Made by a program: the position numbers and the translations under genes
In this document: piece after piece, positions 25,979-34,065 of the stretch
How positions within the stretch are numbered: position 1 is the first letter of the stretch
Layout of the letters: the number at the start of each line of letters is the position of its first letter
Assembly (NCBI GenBank): GCA_040387735.1
Contig: JAZKDE010000056.1
Location: forward strand, 5,331 to 69,330
DNA length: 64,000 bases
Direction of reading: 5' to 3'
Source: Arcicella sp040387735
GTDB lineage: Bacteria > Bacteroidota > Bacteroidia > Cytophagales > Spirosomataceae
Notes under the pieces: model-generated
The model's database searches: none
Told to the model about the DNA's origin: nothing
The model's input: the letters and a program-made list of their open reading frames with translations, nothing else

Positions 25979-27283
25979 ATGTCTCCAACCACAAAAAAAA
26001 CCGAAATACTTGCGGGTGTCAGCTCATTTTTAGCCACCATGTACATTATTGTCGTTAATCCAGCCATACTTTCTCAAACGGGAATGCCCTTTGCAGCAGT
26101 ATTAACGGCAACGGTTTTGTTATCATTTTTCAGTAGTTTAATGATGGGTTTATACGCCCGAAATCCCATTGTGGTAGCCCCCGGAATGGGCATGAACGCC
26201 TTTTTTACTTTTACTGCCGTGAAAGGAATGGGAATAAGTTATCAAGTGGCTTTAGGAGCCGTTTTTTGGGCGGGTATTTTCTTTTTAATTTTATCGATTT
26301 TCAACATTAGAACGTACATTGTCAAAGCCATTCCGAAGCCCTTGCGTTTTGCCATTTCAGCAGGTATTGGCTTATTTATCAGCTTAATAGGTTTTGAAAA
26401 TGCCAAATTTATCGTGTCAAATCCTGCAACTTTAATCGGGATTGCTAATTTGAAAGACCCAATTGTGCTGACTTTTTTATTTGGTTTATTTCTAACTTCA
26501 ATTTTAATAATTCGTAAAGTTCAAGGAGGAATAATTATTGGAATCATACTGACAACTTTACTCTCTATTCCGATTGGGCGATATTGGGGAGATGCGTCAT
26601 TGATTAATTTTGGTCAAAAAACTTTGGTCAATTTTTATGAAGTTTTTGCCAAGCCAGATTTTAGTTTGATTGGACAATTAGACCTGATAGGTTCTTTGAA
26701 ATTTTCTTTATTTCCCGTCATTTTTGCTTTTGTTTTTACTGACCTTTTTGATAGCCTTTCAACCTTCGTTGGACTTGCGGAAGCGGCCTATTTGTACGAT
26801 GAAAACGGTGAACCCAGAAACGTAAAACAGTCGCTGTTGACGGATGCTGTGGCAACATTGCTGGCAGGAATTTTAGGGACAAGTCCAGGAACGGCATATA
26901 TAGAATCTGCCGTCGGAATTGAACAAGGTGGACGACGTGGACTGACTGCTATTACAGCGGGCTTACTGTTTTTACCCTTCATGTTTTTATCGCCTTTATT
27001 GTCAATTATTCCCGCCATTGCCACCGCTCCTGCTCTGGTAATTGTGGGCGTTTTTATGATAAAACCGATTACCAAAATAAATTGGTCAAAATTGGACGAT
27101 GCCATTCCTGCCTTTTTAGCCCTGATTTTGATACCATTTTCTTACTCAATAACACAAGGGATTATTTGGGGATTTTTATCTTGGACAATCTTAAAAGTCT
27201 GTACGGGTAAATATAGAGAAGTGTCAATAACCCTGTGGATTATTGATTTATTTGCGGTTGGTGCTTTATTTTTTGGGCATTGA
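25979..27283 (+). CDS. NCS2-family purine permease (AzgA/PbuG-like)
   Basis: A 434-aa transporter with 12-14 helices. The AzgA subgroup signature is seen: TEILAGVSSFLATMYIIVVNPAILSQTGMP at the N terminus, PGMGMNAFFTF in helix 3, DLFDSLSTFVGLAEAAYL, and GTSPGTAYIESAVGIEQGGRRGLTAI. Members import adenine, guanine or hypoxanthine by proton symport. The gene is divergent from yraN and converges on the LytTR gene. No purine riboswitch is visible upstream. Confidence 0.9.
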   Translation: MSPTTKKTEILAGVSSFLATMYIIVVNPAILSQTGMPFAAVLTATVLLSFFSSLMMGLYARNPIVVAPGMGMNAFFTFTAVKGMGISYQVALGAVFWAGIFFLILSIFNIRTYIVKAIPKPLRFAISAGIGLFISLIGFENAKFIVSNPATLIGIANLKDPIVLTFLFGLFLTSILIIRKVQGGIIIGIILTTLLSIPIGRYWGDASLINFGQKTLVNFYEVFAKPDFSLIGQLDLIGSLKFSLFPVIFAFVFTDLFDSLSTFVGLAEAAYLYDENGEPRNVKQSLLTDAVATLLAGILGTSPGTAYIESAVGIEQGGRRGLTAITAGLLFLPFMFLSPLLSIIPAIATAPALVIVGVFMIKPITKINWSKLDDAIPAFLALILIPFSYSITQGIIWGFLSWTILKVCTGKYREVSITLWIIDLFAVGALFFGH

Positions 27284-27299
27284 TTTTTCGGTGTTTGTC

Positions 27300-27328
27300 A
27301 TTCGATGTCCGACTTCCAAACATCGAAT
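27300..27328. terminator. Hairpin between converging genes
   Basis: Perfect 9-bp arms (ATTCGATGT at 27300-27308 and its complement at 27320-27328) lie between the permease and the LytTR gene. Neither side has a real T run. Confidence 0.45.
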
Positions 27329-27349
27329 AACGAAAATCAAACATCCAAA

Positions 27350-28102
27350 CTACAAATGCGTCAATTTCTGCACAAAATCATCCTTCCGCCTTTTACTAAC
27401 CTCGGTATGTTTTCCGTTACTCATTAACGCATAACCGTCTGATTTTAAATATTTTGTAACATGATTCATATTTAATAAAAAACTATGATGACTTCTAAAA
27501 AAACCTTGTTCAGATAGTATTTCTTCATATTCTTTAAGATTGTGGGATGAGACAAGCTTCGTTCCATTCATCAGAAAAAAAGTCGTGTAAGGCCCATCTG
27601 CTTCCAAGTAAACAATATCGAAAATATTCAAAACCGAAATACCGTCAGAATTACTCACGGTAATTTTTGAGGGAAGTTTTTTAGGTTCTTCCAAAGTACG
27701 CATCAACAACGAAAGCCGCTCTTGCAAACCTACTTGCTGGCATTTGGCCTTTAGCCTTTCTATAGTTTTCCGAAGTTCATCTGGGTCAACGGGTTTTAAC
27801 AGATAGTCAAATGCAGCGTATTTATAAGCTTTTACGGCAAATTCGTTGTAAGCCGTAACAAAAACAATCTCAAAATCAATATCTCCCATCATTTCAATCA
27901 TTTGAAAACCATTGATTTCGGGCATTTGAATATCCAGAAAAATAAAGTCAGGCTTATATAATCTAATCAACTGAATAGCCTCGGTAGCACTTTCTGCCAG
28001 CCCTAAAACCTCCACATCTGGACAGTAACGTTTTACCAATTCATTCAATAGGTTCCGTCCTTTCAGTTCATCGTCAATAATTAGGGTTTTTAGCGTATTC
28101 AT
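27350..28102 (-). CDS. LytTR-type response regulator
   Basis: A 250-aa two-component regulator. The receiver (1-120) has the acidic pair Asp10-Asp11, phospho-acceptor aspartate in FIFLDIQMPEINGF, the Thr of VFVTAYNEFA and Lys of LLKPVD. The LytTR DNA-binding domain (about 145-245) has IVYLEADGPYTTFFLMNG and FFRSHHSFLLNMNHV. No histidine kinase is adjacent, so the partner is elsewhere or the regulator is an orphan. It is divergent from the M14 peptidase gene with 149 bases between starts, making that gene a possible target. Confidence 0.93.
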   Translation of the reverse strand: MNTLKTLIIDDELKGRNLLNELVKRYCPDVEVLGLAESATEAIQLIRLYKPDFIFLDIQMPEINGFQMIEMMGDIDFEIVFVTAYNEFAVKAYKYAAFDYLLKPVDPDELRKTIERLKAKCQQVGLQERLSLLMRTLEEPKKLPSKITVSNSDGISVLNIFDIVYLEADGPYTTFFLMNGTKLVSSHNLKEYEEILSEQGFFRSHHSFLLNMNHVTKYLKSDGYALMSNGKHTEVSKRRKDDFVQKLTHL

Positions 28103-28251
28103 TGTTTTAAGAGTATCATGGGTTATTTTTTTGAAAAACCGAATTTACAACGATGTTCAGAATAGACGTGAACCGAATACTAACAAAGCAGGTTGGACGA
28201 AAAACTTTTTTTGCGTATTATTGTATAACAAATTTCAACAAACCAAACATA

Positions 28252-30828
28252 ATGAAAAACCATTTACCTAAAATAACTCACAGAAAGCGGTTCGCCGCTT
28301 TTTTGTTTTTGTTAGTATCTCATTTCAGTTTTGGGCAAGTTCCCAACAGCTACTATTTACCCCAAAATGTCAGTTATGACCCTAAAATTCCAACGCCTCA
28401 GCAGTATTTGGGCTATCAAGTGGGCGATTGGCACATTCAACACGATGCACTTGTGGGTTATTTCAAGAAGATTGCCGAACTCTCTAATCGAGTACAATTG
28501 ACAGAATACGGTCGTACTTACGAAAACCGTCCTTTGTTATTGATGACGGTTTCGTCTCCCAAAAACTTATCGAATATTGATAAAATTAAAGCCGACCACC
28601 ACGCTTTAGGCGAACCCGAAAAATCGGCAAGTTTAGACACGAAAAATATGCCGATTGTGGTCTGGATGGGTTATTCTGTTCACGGAAACGAAGCCAGCGG
28701 AACGAATGCCTCGGTTTTAGCAGCCTATTATTTAGCGGCGGCTCAGGGTGCAGAAATTGACTCACTTTTGAATGAAACGGTAATTTTAATTGACCCAAGA
28801 ATTAATCCCGACGGCGGAGAACGTTTTTCGAGTTGGGTAAATGCCAATAAAAGCCAAAATTTAGTGTCCGACCCAAACAGTCGTGAACTCAACGAAATGT
28901 GGCCTGGAGGACGTTATAATCACTATTGGTTCGATTTAAACCGTGATTGGCTTTATACGCAACATCCAGAAAGTAAAGGCAGAATCCAGAAATATCACGA
29001 ATGGAAACCGAATATTTTGACCGACCACCACGAAATGGGTCCCAATTCTTCGTTCTTTTTTCAACCAGGAATTCCTGCTCGTACCCACCCACTTACGCCC
29101 AAAAAGAACATTGATTTAACCGAAAAAATAGGCAAATTTCACGCTGAAGCTTTGGATAAAATCGGTTCATTGTATTTCACAAAAGAAGGGTATGACGATT
29201 TTTACTACGGAAAAGGCTCAACTTTTCCCGACGTGCAAGGTTGCATCGGAATTCTATTTGAACAAGCCAGTTCACGTGGGCATTTGCAAGAAACCCAAAA
29301 CGGAAATATGAGTTTTGCTTTTACCGTTAGAAATCAATTCACGACGACGCTTTCAACTTTAAAATCGGCTCGAAATTTACGCCAAGAATTATTGGATTAT
29401 CAGCGTAGTTTTTACCAAGAAAAGAATTCTTCTCCAATTCAATCTTACGTTTTTGGTGGTGGAAACGACCCCGTAAAAGTGTGGGAAATGACCCGAATTT
29501 TACGTCAACACGAAATAGATGTGTACGAAGTTGCCAAAGATGAAACTTTAGATGGCAAATCTTTCAAAAAAGGAACGTCTTTCGTTGTGCCTTTAAATCA
29601 GCCTCAATATCGTTTAATTCAAGGAATATTTGAAAAACGTACTACTTTTGAAGATTCGCTTTTCTACGATATTTCGGCTTGGTCGATGCCACATTGTTTT
29701 AATGTACCTTACTCAGAAGTAAAAATGCCTTTGACTTTAGGTGCAAAATTGACGGCAAATGATTTCCCGAAAGGAAAAGTAATTGGCAAAAGTGCTTACG
29801 GATATGTTTTTGAATGGAACAGTTATTTCGCCCCAAGAGCCGCTTACGAATTACAGAAAAAAGGTTACAAATTGAAAGTTGCTACCGAACCATTTACAGG
29901 TGTAATTGACGGCGGAACAAAAGAATTTGGCTACGGAACTATTGAAATAACGGCAGGGTCAAATCAACAAGCTAATTTTGAATCGCTCAATACGCTTTTA
30001 CAAACTTTAGCCGAACGTGATGGCGTGAATTTTTATGGTGTAAAAACAGGTTTAACACCCACTGGAATTGATTTGGGGAGTAGTTATTTCGCTCCAATTC
30101 GTCAGCCTAAGGCATTGATGCTTACGGGTTTAAATGTTAATCCAAACGATGCCGGCGAAACTTGGCATTTATTGGATACACGAGTAAATCTTCCCTTAAC
30201 GATGGCGGATATTACGCAAACCAATCGCATGAGTTTGGAAAAATACAATACTTTAATTCTTTCAAGCGGTGATTATAACAGTTTAGACGAAGAGAAAATC
30301 AAAACTTGGGTACGTGGTGGTGGCGTATTAATTGCCATGACAGATGCGGTGAATTGGGTTGTTGCCAAAGGACTTTCTCCTGTAAAAATCAAAGCAATTC
30401 CAGCCGATACTTCTGCTCCAAAACCTTACGCTTTGGCAGAACGCTATAAAGGAGCTCAACAAATTGGCGGGGCTATTTTTCAAGTAAAAATCGACCCGAC
30501 GCATCCAATTGGTTATGGATTTAAGGACAATACGTTAAGTGTTTTCAGAGACAATACTATTTTCTTGGAAAAGATAAAAGACCCGTACAATGCTCCGTTA
30601 ATTTACACCAACGAACCTTTGGTAAGTGGCTATATTACAGAACGTAACAAAAAATTATTGAAAAATTCGCCATCGGTTGTAGCTACAAGTTTTGGTGCTG
30701 GAAAAGTAATTGTGATGACAGATAATCCCAATTTCAGAGCATTTTGGTACGGCACAAATAAATTATTTTTGAACGCTATATTCTTTGGTTCAACGATTCT
30801 TTCGGGAGTACGTGGCGGAGAAGATTGA
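28252..30828 (+). CDS. Exported M14-family zinc carboxypeptidase-like protein
   Basis: The start at 28252 gives a signal peptide (RFAAFLFLLVSHFSFGQ) and 858 aa; the open frame begins 99 bases earlier but lacks a signal. The M14 domain (about 45-380) has the zinc motif HGNE (His144, Glu147), the NPDGGERF segment, a third histidine candidate in LTDHHEMGPNSS and a catalytic Glu in GILFEQASSRGH. The remaining 450 residues include a GATase-like Rossmann part near the end (YNTLILSSGDYNSLDEEKIKTWVRGGGVLIAM). Such large M14 proteins are common in Bacteroidota and probably digest external peptides. Confidence 0.9.
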   Translation: MKNHLPKITHRKRFAAFLFLLVSHFSFGQVPNSYYLPQNVSYDPKIPTPQQYLGYQVGDWHIQHDALVGYFKKIAELSNRVQLTEYGRTYENRPLLLMTVSSPKNLSNIDKIKADHHALGEPEKSASLDTKNMPIVVWMGYSVHGNEASGTNASVLAAYYLAAAQGAEIDSLLNETVILIDPRINPDGGERFSSWVNANKSQNLVSDPNSRELNEMWPGGRYNHYWFDLNRDWLYTQHPESKGRIQKYHEWKPNILTDHHEMGPNSSFFFQPGIPARTHPLTPKKNIDLTEKIGKFHAEALDKIGSLYFTKEGYDDFYYGKGSTFPDVQGCIGILFEQASSRGHLQETQNGNMSFAFTVRNQFTTTLSTLKSARNLRQELLDYQRSFYQEKNSSPIQSYVFGGGNDPVKVWEMTRILRQHEIDVYEVAKDETLDGKSFKKGTSFVVPLNQPQYRLIQGIFEKRTTFEDSLFYDISAWSMPHCFNVPYSEVKMPLTLGAKLTANDFPKGKVIGKSAYGYVFEWNSYFAPRAAYELQKKGYKLKVATEPFTGVIDGGTKEFGYGTIEITAGSNQQANFESLNTLLQTLAERDGVNFYGVKTGLTPTGIDLGSSYFAPIRQPKALMLTGLNVNPNDAGETWHLLDTRVNLPLTMADITQTNRMSLEKYNTLILSSGDYNSLDEEKIKTWVRGGGVLIAMTDAVNWVVAKGLSPVKIKAIPADTSAPKPYALAERYKGAQQIGGAIFQVKIDPTHPIGYGFKDNTLSVFRDNTIFLEKIKDPYNAPLIYTNEPLVSGYITERNKKLLKNSPSVVATSFGAGKVIVMTDNPNFRAFWYGTNKLFLNAIFFGSTILSGVRGGED

Positions 30829-30843
30829 TAAGCAAATATTTTG

Positions 30844-30876
30844 GGAAGTCTCTACTTAAAATGGAGACTTCCTTTT
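30844..30876 (+). terminator. Terminator after the M14 peptidase gene
   Basis: A 9-bp perfect stem (GGAAGTCTC at 30844-30852 with 30864-30872) followed by TTTTTC. It ends 12 bases before the next start. Confidence 0.75.
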
Positions 30877-30887
30877 TCTGATTAATA

Positions 30888-31463
30888 ATGGACAAAGTTC
30901 AACTTCGTAAATATTACCTTTCTAAACGCAAAGCAATTTCCTCCGAAGAAATTGCCGAAAAAAGTCAGCAAATTGCTGATTTATTTTTTCAATCTTTCGA
31001 CCTTTCAAATATTCAAAAGCTCCATATTTTCTTACCAATCATCCGAAATAAAGAGATAAATACATTCCTGATAATCAAACACTTAAATAAGCATTTTCCG
31101 CAAATAAATATCATCATTCCAAAGACGATTATTAGTACCTCCGAAATGGAACATTATCTTTTAGATGAAGAAAAATTAACCGAAAATCAATGGGGAATTT
31201 TAGAACCTTCGGATGAAAATCTGGTAAAATTTGAACCTTCAACCATTGATTTAGTCATTATTCCCTTATTAGTTTTTGACAAGCACGGCAATCGAGTTGG
31301 CTACGGCAAAGGGTTTTACGACCGTTTTCTGCAAAAATGTAAAACAACGACCCTAAAAATTGGACTTTGTCTTGAAGAGCCAATCGAACAAATTGAAGAT
31401 GTAAATGAATTTGATATAAAGATGGATTTTTGTATTACTTCTACAAAAAATTACATTTTTTAA
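30888..31463 (+). CDS. 5-formyltetrahydrofolate cyclo-ligase
   Basis: The 191-aa enzyme converts 5-formyl-THF to 5,10-methenyl-THF with ATP, returning stored folate to the one-carbon pool. The family signature is intact: LRKYYLSKRKAIS at the N terminus (basic ATP/folate contacts) and DKHGNRVGYGKGFYDRFL near residues 145-160. Its start lies just after the terminator of the M14 gene. glyA at 56 kb acts in the same pathway but is not linked. Confidence 0.92.
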   Translation: MDKVQLRKYYLSKRKAISSEEIAEKSQQIADLFFQSFDLSNIQKLHIFLPIIRNKEINTFLIIKHLNKHFPQINIIIPKTIISTSEMEHYLLDEEKLTENQWGILEPSDENLVKFEPSTIDLVIIPLLVFDKHGNRVGYGKGFYDRFLQKCKTTTLKIGLCLEEPIEQIEDVNEFDIKMDFCITSTKNYIF

Positions 31464-31561
31464 ATTTTCATAAACCATTGAAAATCAGAATTTTAATATA
31501 TTATTCTCGATTCTCTGTTTTCTATTATCTAATTTCCCTTTTCTCTTCAAACTTTATAGAG

Positions 31562-31569
31562 TAATTTTG
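31562..31569 (+). promoter_or_regulatory. -7 box supporting a TTG start
   Basis: TAATTTTG matches TAnnTTTG and lies 42 bases before the TTG at 31611, with no in-frame ATG in between. Confidence 0.5.
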
Positions 31570-31610
31570 CAGACTTTTTCGCATCAATTGTATTAGATAA
31601 TTATAAAATC

Positions 31611-32108
31611 TTGAAAACGAGAATATTACTTTTGCTATTGATAGGCGTTTTTTCAAAGTCATTCGGACAGATTGATAAAAAAGATTTGTTTCCTATTGAA
31701 ATAAGGCAGAAGTTTTTGAGTACCAGTTTTATCTATGACCGCCAAATTGTTGATAACCCTTTGGCATTGCAGATACCTTTATTACAGCTCAGAGACACGC
31801 AGGTAAATGTGGAGTTTTTGACCTACAAAAAGCAGAAAAGAGCAGTTCAAATAATCAGTTTGCTTTCGACAGGTTTTTCACTTTATACAATTTTCAATCG
31901 AGAAAAAGTGTCAAGTGAAGCATATTGGGGAGTTTTAGGAGGAACCGTTTTGGTTACGGGATACTTAAATGTCAAATCAAATCTGCATTTGGCAAGAGCC
32001 ATTCATCGTTACAACGAGGTGATTGCAGAAAATAAAATAGGCTTGATTTTTGATAAATCATTGAACAATCAAGCAATCGTGGGAATTGGTTTTGTGCATA
32101 GTTTTTAG
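31611..32108 (+). CDS. Exported protein of unknown function, TTG start (165 aa)
   Basis: The TTG at 31611 is the start: it gives a signal peptide (KTRILLLLLIGVFSKSFGQ) immediately, and a -7 box lies 42 bases upstream. The mature part has polar segments around two hydrophobic stretches (QIISLLSTGFSLYTIF and WGVLGGTVLVTGYL), then HLARAIHRYNEVIAENK and a C-terminal strand ending in GIGFVHSF. The latter recalls a short family of Bacteroidota proteins with a helix RAIxxYN, but no function is known to me. It is a single gene. Confidence 0.68.
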   Translation: MKTRILLLLLIGVFSKSFGQIDKKDLFPIEIRQKFLSTSFIYDRQIVDNPLALQIPLLQLRDTQVNVEFLTYKKQKRAVQIISLLSTGFSLYTIFNREKVSSEAYWGVLGGTVLVTGYLNVKSNLHLARAIHRYNEVIAENKIGLIFDKSLNNQAIVGIGFVHSF

Positions 32109-32178
32109 AAAAGTAACACGGGAAATTCTCCCGAAACACAGATAATTTTATATAATCAATTCATAATCAATTTTTAGA

Positions 32179-33171
32179 ATGAAAGTAGCAGTAGTCGGAG
32201 CCACAGGTTTGGTCGGTGGCGAAATCCTTAAAGTATTGGCGGAACGTAATTTCCCCGTAACAGAACTTATTCCAGTTGCTTCTGAGCGTTCAGTGGGTAA
32301 ACAGGTTGAGTTTAAGGGTAAACAGTACACCGTAGTAGGTTTTGACGATGCTATCAAGATGAAACCTAATGTGGCGATTTTTTCTGCAGGTGGCGGAACA
32401 TCTTTAAATTTAGCTCCTCAATTTGCCGCAGCGGGTATTACAGTAGTTGATAATTCGTCAGCATGGAGAATGGATCCAACCAAGAAATTGGTAGTTCCAG
32501 AAATCAATGCTTACACACTAACGCCAGAAGATAAAATTATTGCCAATCCAAACTGTTCGACAATTCAGATGGTGGTGATAATGAATCCATTACATAAAAA
32601 GTACAAAATCAAACGAGTTGTTGTTTCAACTTATCAGTCGGTTACAGGAACAGGAAAAGCGGCGGTTGACCAACTTTTTGCTGAGCGTGAAGGCCGTACC
32701 GATGTTCCAGCGGTATATCCACATAAGATTGACTTAAACGTTTTGCCACACATTGATGTATTCTTGGATAATGGTTATACCAAAGAAGAGATGAAAATGG
32801 TGAACGAAACCAAGAAAATCATGATGGATGACTCGATTCAGGTAACAGCTACTACTGTTCGTATTCCTACAATTGGAGGACACTCTGAGTCCGTGAATAT
32901 TGAGTTTGAAAATGATTTTGACGTAGAAGAAATGAAGAGCATTTTGGCACAGGAAGAAGGTGTAATCTTACAAGATGACCCGAAAAATGCTGTGTACCCA
33001 ATGCCAATCAATGCACACGGAAAGGATGAGGTTTTTGTAGGACGTATTCGTCGTGATTTAACCCAACCTAATACCGTAAATATGTGGATTGTTGCTGATA
33101 ATTTACGCAAAGGTGCTGCAACAAATGCAGTACAAATTGTGGAATATTTAGCAAAAAATGGTCTTATTTAG
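32179..33171 (+). CDS. asd: Aspartate-semialdehyde dehydrogenase
   Basis: Asd reduces aspartyl phosphate to aspartate semialdehyde with NADPH, the branch point to lysine/DAP, threonine and methionine. The 330-aa protein has the NADP loop GATGLVGGEILKVL (7-20), catalytic Cys126 in NPNCSTIQM and the His in PTIGGHSESVN. It is the bacterial short form. Strong terminator follows, so it is transcribed alone; no lysC or other aspartate-pathway gene is near. Confidence 0.96.
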   Translation: MKVAVVGATGLVGGEILKVLAERNFPVTELIPVASERSVGKQVEFKGKQYTVVGFDDAIKMKPNVAIFSAGGGTSLNLAPQFAAAGITVVDNSSAWRMDPTKKLVVPEINAYTLTPEDKIIANPNCSTIQMVVIMNPLHKKYKIKRVVVSTYQSVTGTGKAAVDQLFAEREGRTDVPAVYPHKIDLNVLPHIDVFLDNGYTKEEMKMVNETKKIMMDDSIQVTATTVRIPTIGGHSESVNIEFENDFDVEEMKSILAQEEGVILQDDPKNAVYPMPINAHGKDEVFVGRIRRDLTQPNTVNMWIVADNLRKGAATNAVQIVEYLAKNGLI

Positions 33172-33197
33172 TGATTTATAAGGTTTGATAAAATGTT

Positions 33198-33227
33198 AAA
33201 GCCGAGACGAAAATCTCGGCTTTTTTT
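33198..33227 (+). terminator. Terminator after asd
   Basis: A perfect 10-bp stem (AAAGCCGAGA at 33198-33207 with 33214-33223) followed by a T run. Confidence 0.9.
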
Positions 33228-33309
33228 GTTCTCAATAAACTGATACCATATCAATAATTAAACCTTTTCTCAGGTTTTGATGTTGAAAATATACCAAATA
33301 TTCAACCTA

Positions 33310-34014
33310 ATGGAAAACGAAGAAACAGAAAATAATAAACTCGACCGTATCATTGAAGCCCGCATGAAATTGAAGGCTCGGTTTGAGGAAAAGATGAAAT
33401 CCACGCCTTCGATGGCGGATGAAAAGCCGCAAGGGAAAGGCCCGATTAATCGTCATGGAATGCCCAATACACCCGTTGGACAAACCCTTACGACCAAATG
33501 GCCTGTCCTTGATTTAGGCTATCAACCTAAAATTCCATTGGAGAAATGGCGTTTAATTATTGATGGAGAAGTAGAAAATCCTCTTATTTTAACTTGGGAT
33601 GATTTGATGGCTTTGCCACAGACAGAAGACGTTTCTGATTTTCACTGTGTAACTACTTGGTCAAAATTGGATATGGTTTGGAAAGGTGTGAGTTTGATTG
33701 ACTTGGCGGCATTAGTACAGCCCAAAGAAACCGCTACGCACATTATGTGTTACGGATACGATACTTATACTACGAATGTTTCATTAGAAGAAGCTTTAAA
33801 GCCTGATGTTTTATTGGGACATACCGTTGACGGTCAACCACTTACCGTAGAACACGGTGGACCTTTACGCATGATTACACCACAATTATACGCTTGGAAA
33901 GGCTCGAAGTGGATAAAAAGATTGGAATTTATGCCTAAAAATAAATTAGGATTTTGGGAGGAAAGAGGCTATTCAAACACGGCATATCCGTGGAGAAATG
34001 ATAGATACAGTTGA
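33310..34014 (+). CDS. Sulfite-oxidase-like molybdopterin oxidoreductase (YuiH type)
   Basis: The start at 33310 (MENEETENNK) gives 234 aa; 11 more residues are open upstream. The core is the oxidoreductase molybdopterin-binding domain: WRLIIDGEVENPLILTWDDLMALP, then SDFHCVTTWSKLDMVWKGV, whose Cys would bind molybdenum, and GGPLRMITPQLYAWKGSKWIKRLEF. There is no signal peptide and no Tat motif, as in YuiH and unlike exported MsrP. The physiological substrate of this soluble group is unknown. No molybdenum-cofactor gene is near. Confidence 0.88.
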   Translation: MENEETENNKLDRIIEARMKLKARFEEKMKSTPSMADEKPQGKGPINRHGMPNTPVGQTLTTKWPVLDLGYQPKIPLEKWRLIIDGEVENPLILTWDDLMALPQTEDVSDFHCVTTWSKLDMVWKGVSLIDLAALVQPKETATHIMCYGYDTYTTNVSLEEALKPDVLLGHTVDGQPLTVEHGGPLRMITPQLYAWKGSKWIKRLEFMPKNKLGFWEERGYSNTAYPWRNDRYS

Positions 34015-34020
34015 TTAATT

Positions 34021-34059
34021 GTGATTAAGTGAGTTGTGATTAATAACTCACTTAATCAC
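34021..34059. repeat. Perfect palindrome between converging genes, TGAGTT type
   Basis: Arms GTGATTAAGTGAGTT (34021-34035) and the exact complement (34045-34059) with a 9-base loop. The words GTGATTAA and GTGAGTT repeat inside the arm, like the element at 48499-48627. It may terminate both genes, although T runs are short. Confidence 0.7.
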
Positions 34060-34065
34060 TAATAT

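Noticed and set aside
26788..27105. Antisense open frame in the purine permease gene
   Set aside because: It is an overlap artefact; the permease frame has clear family motifs.
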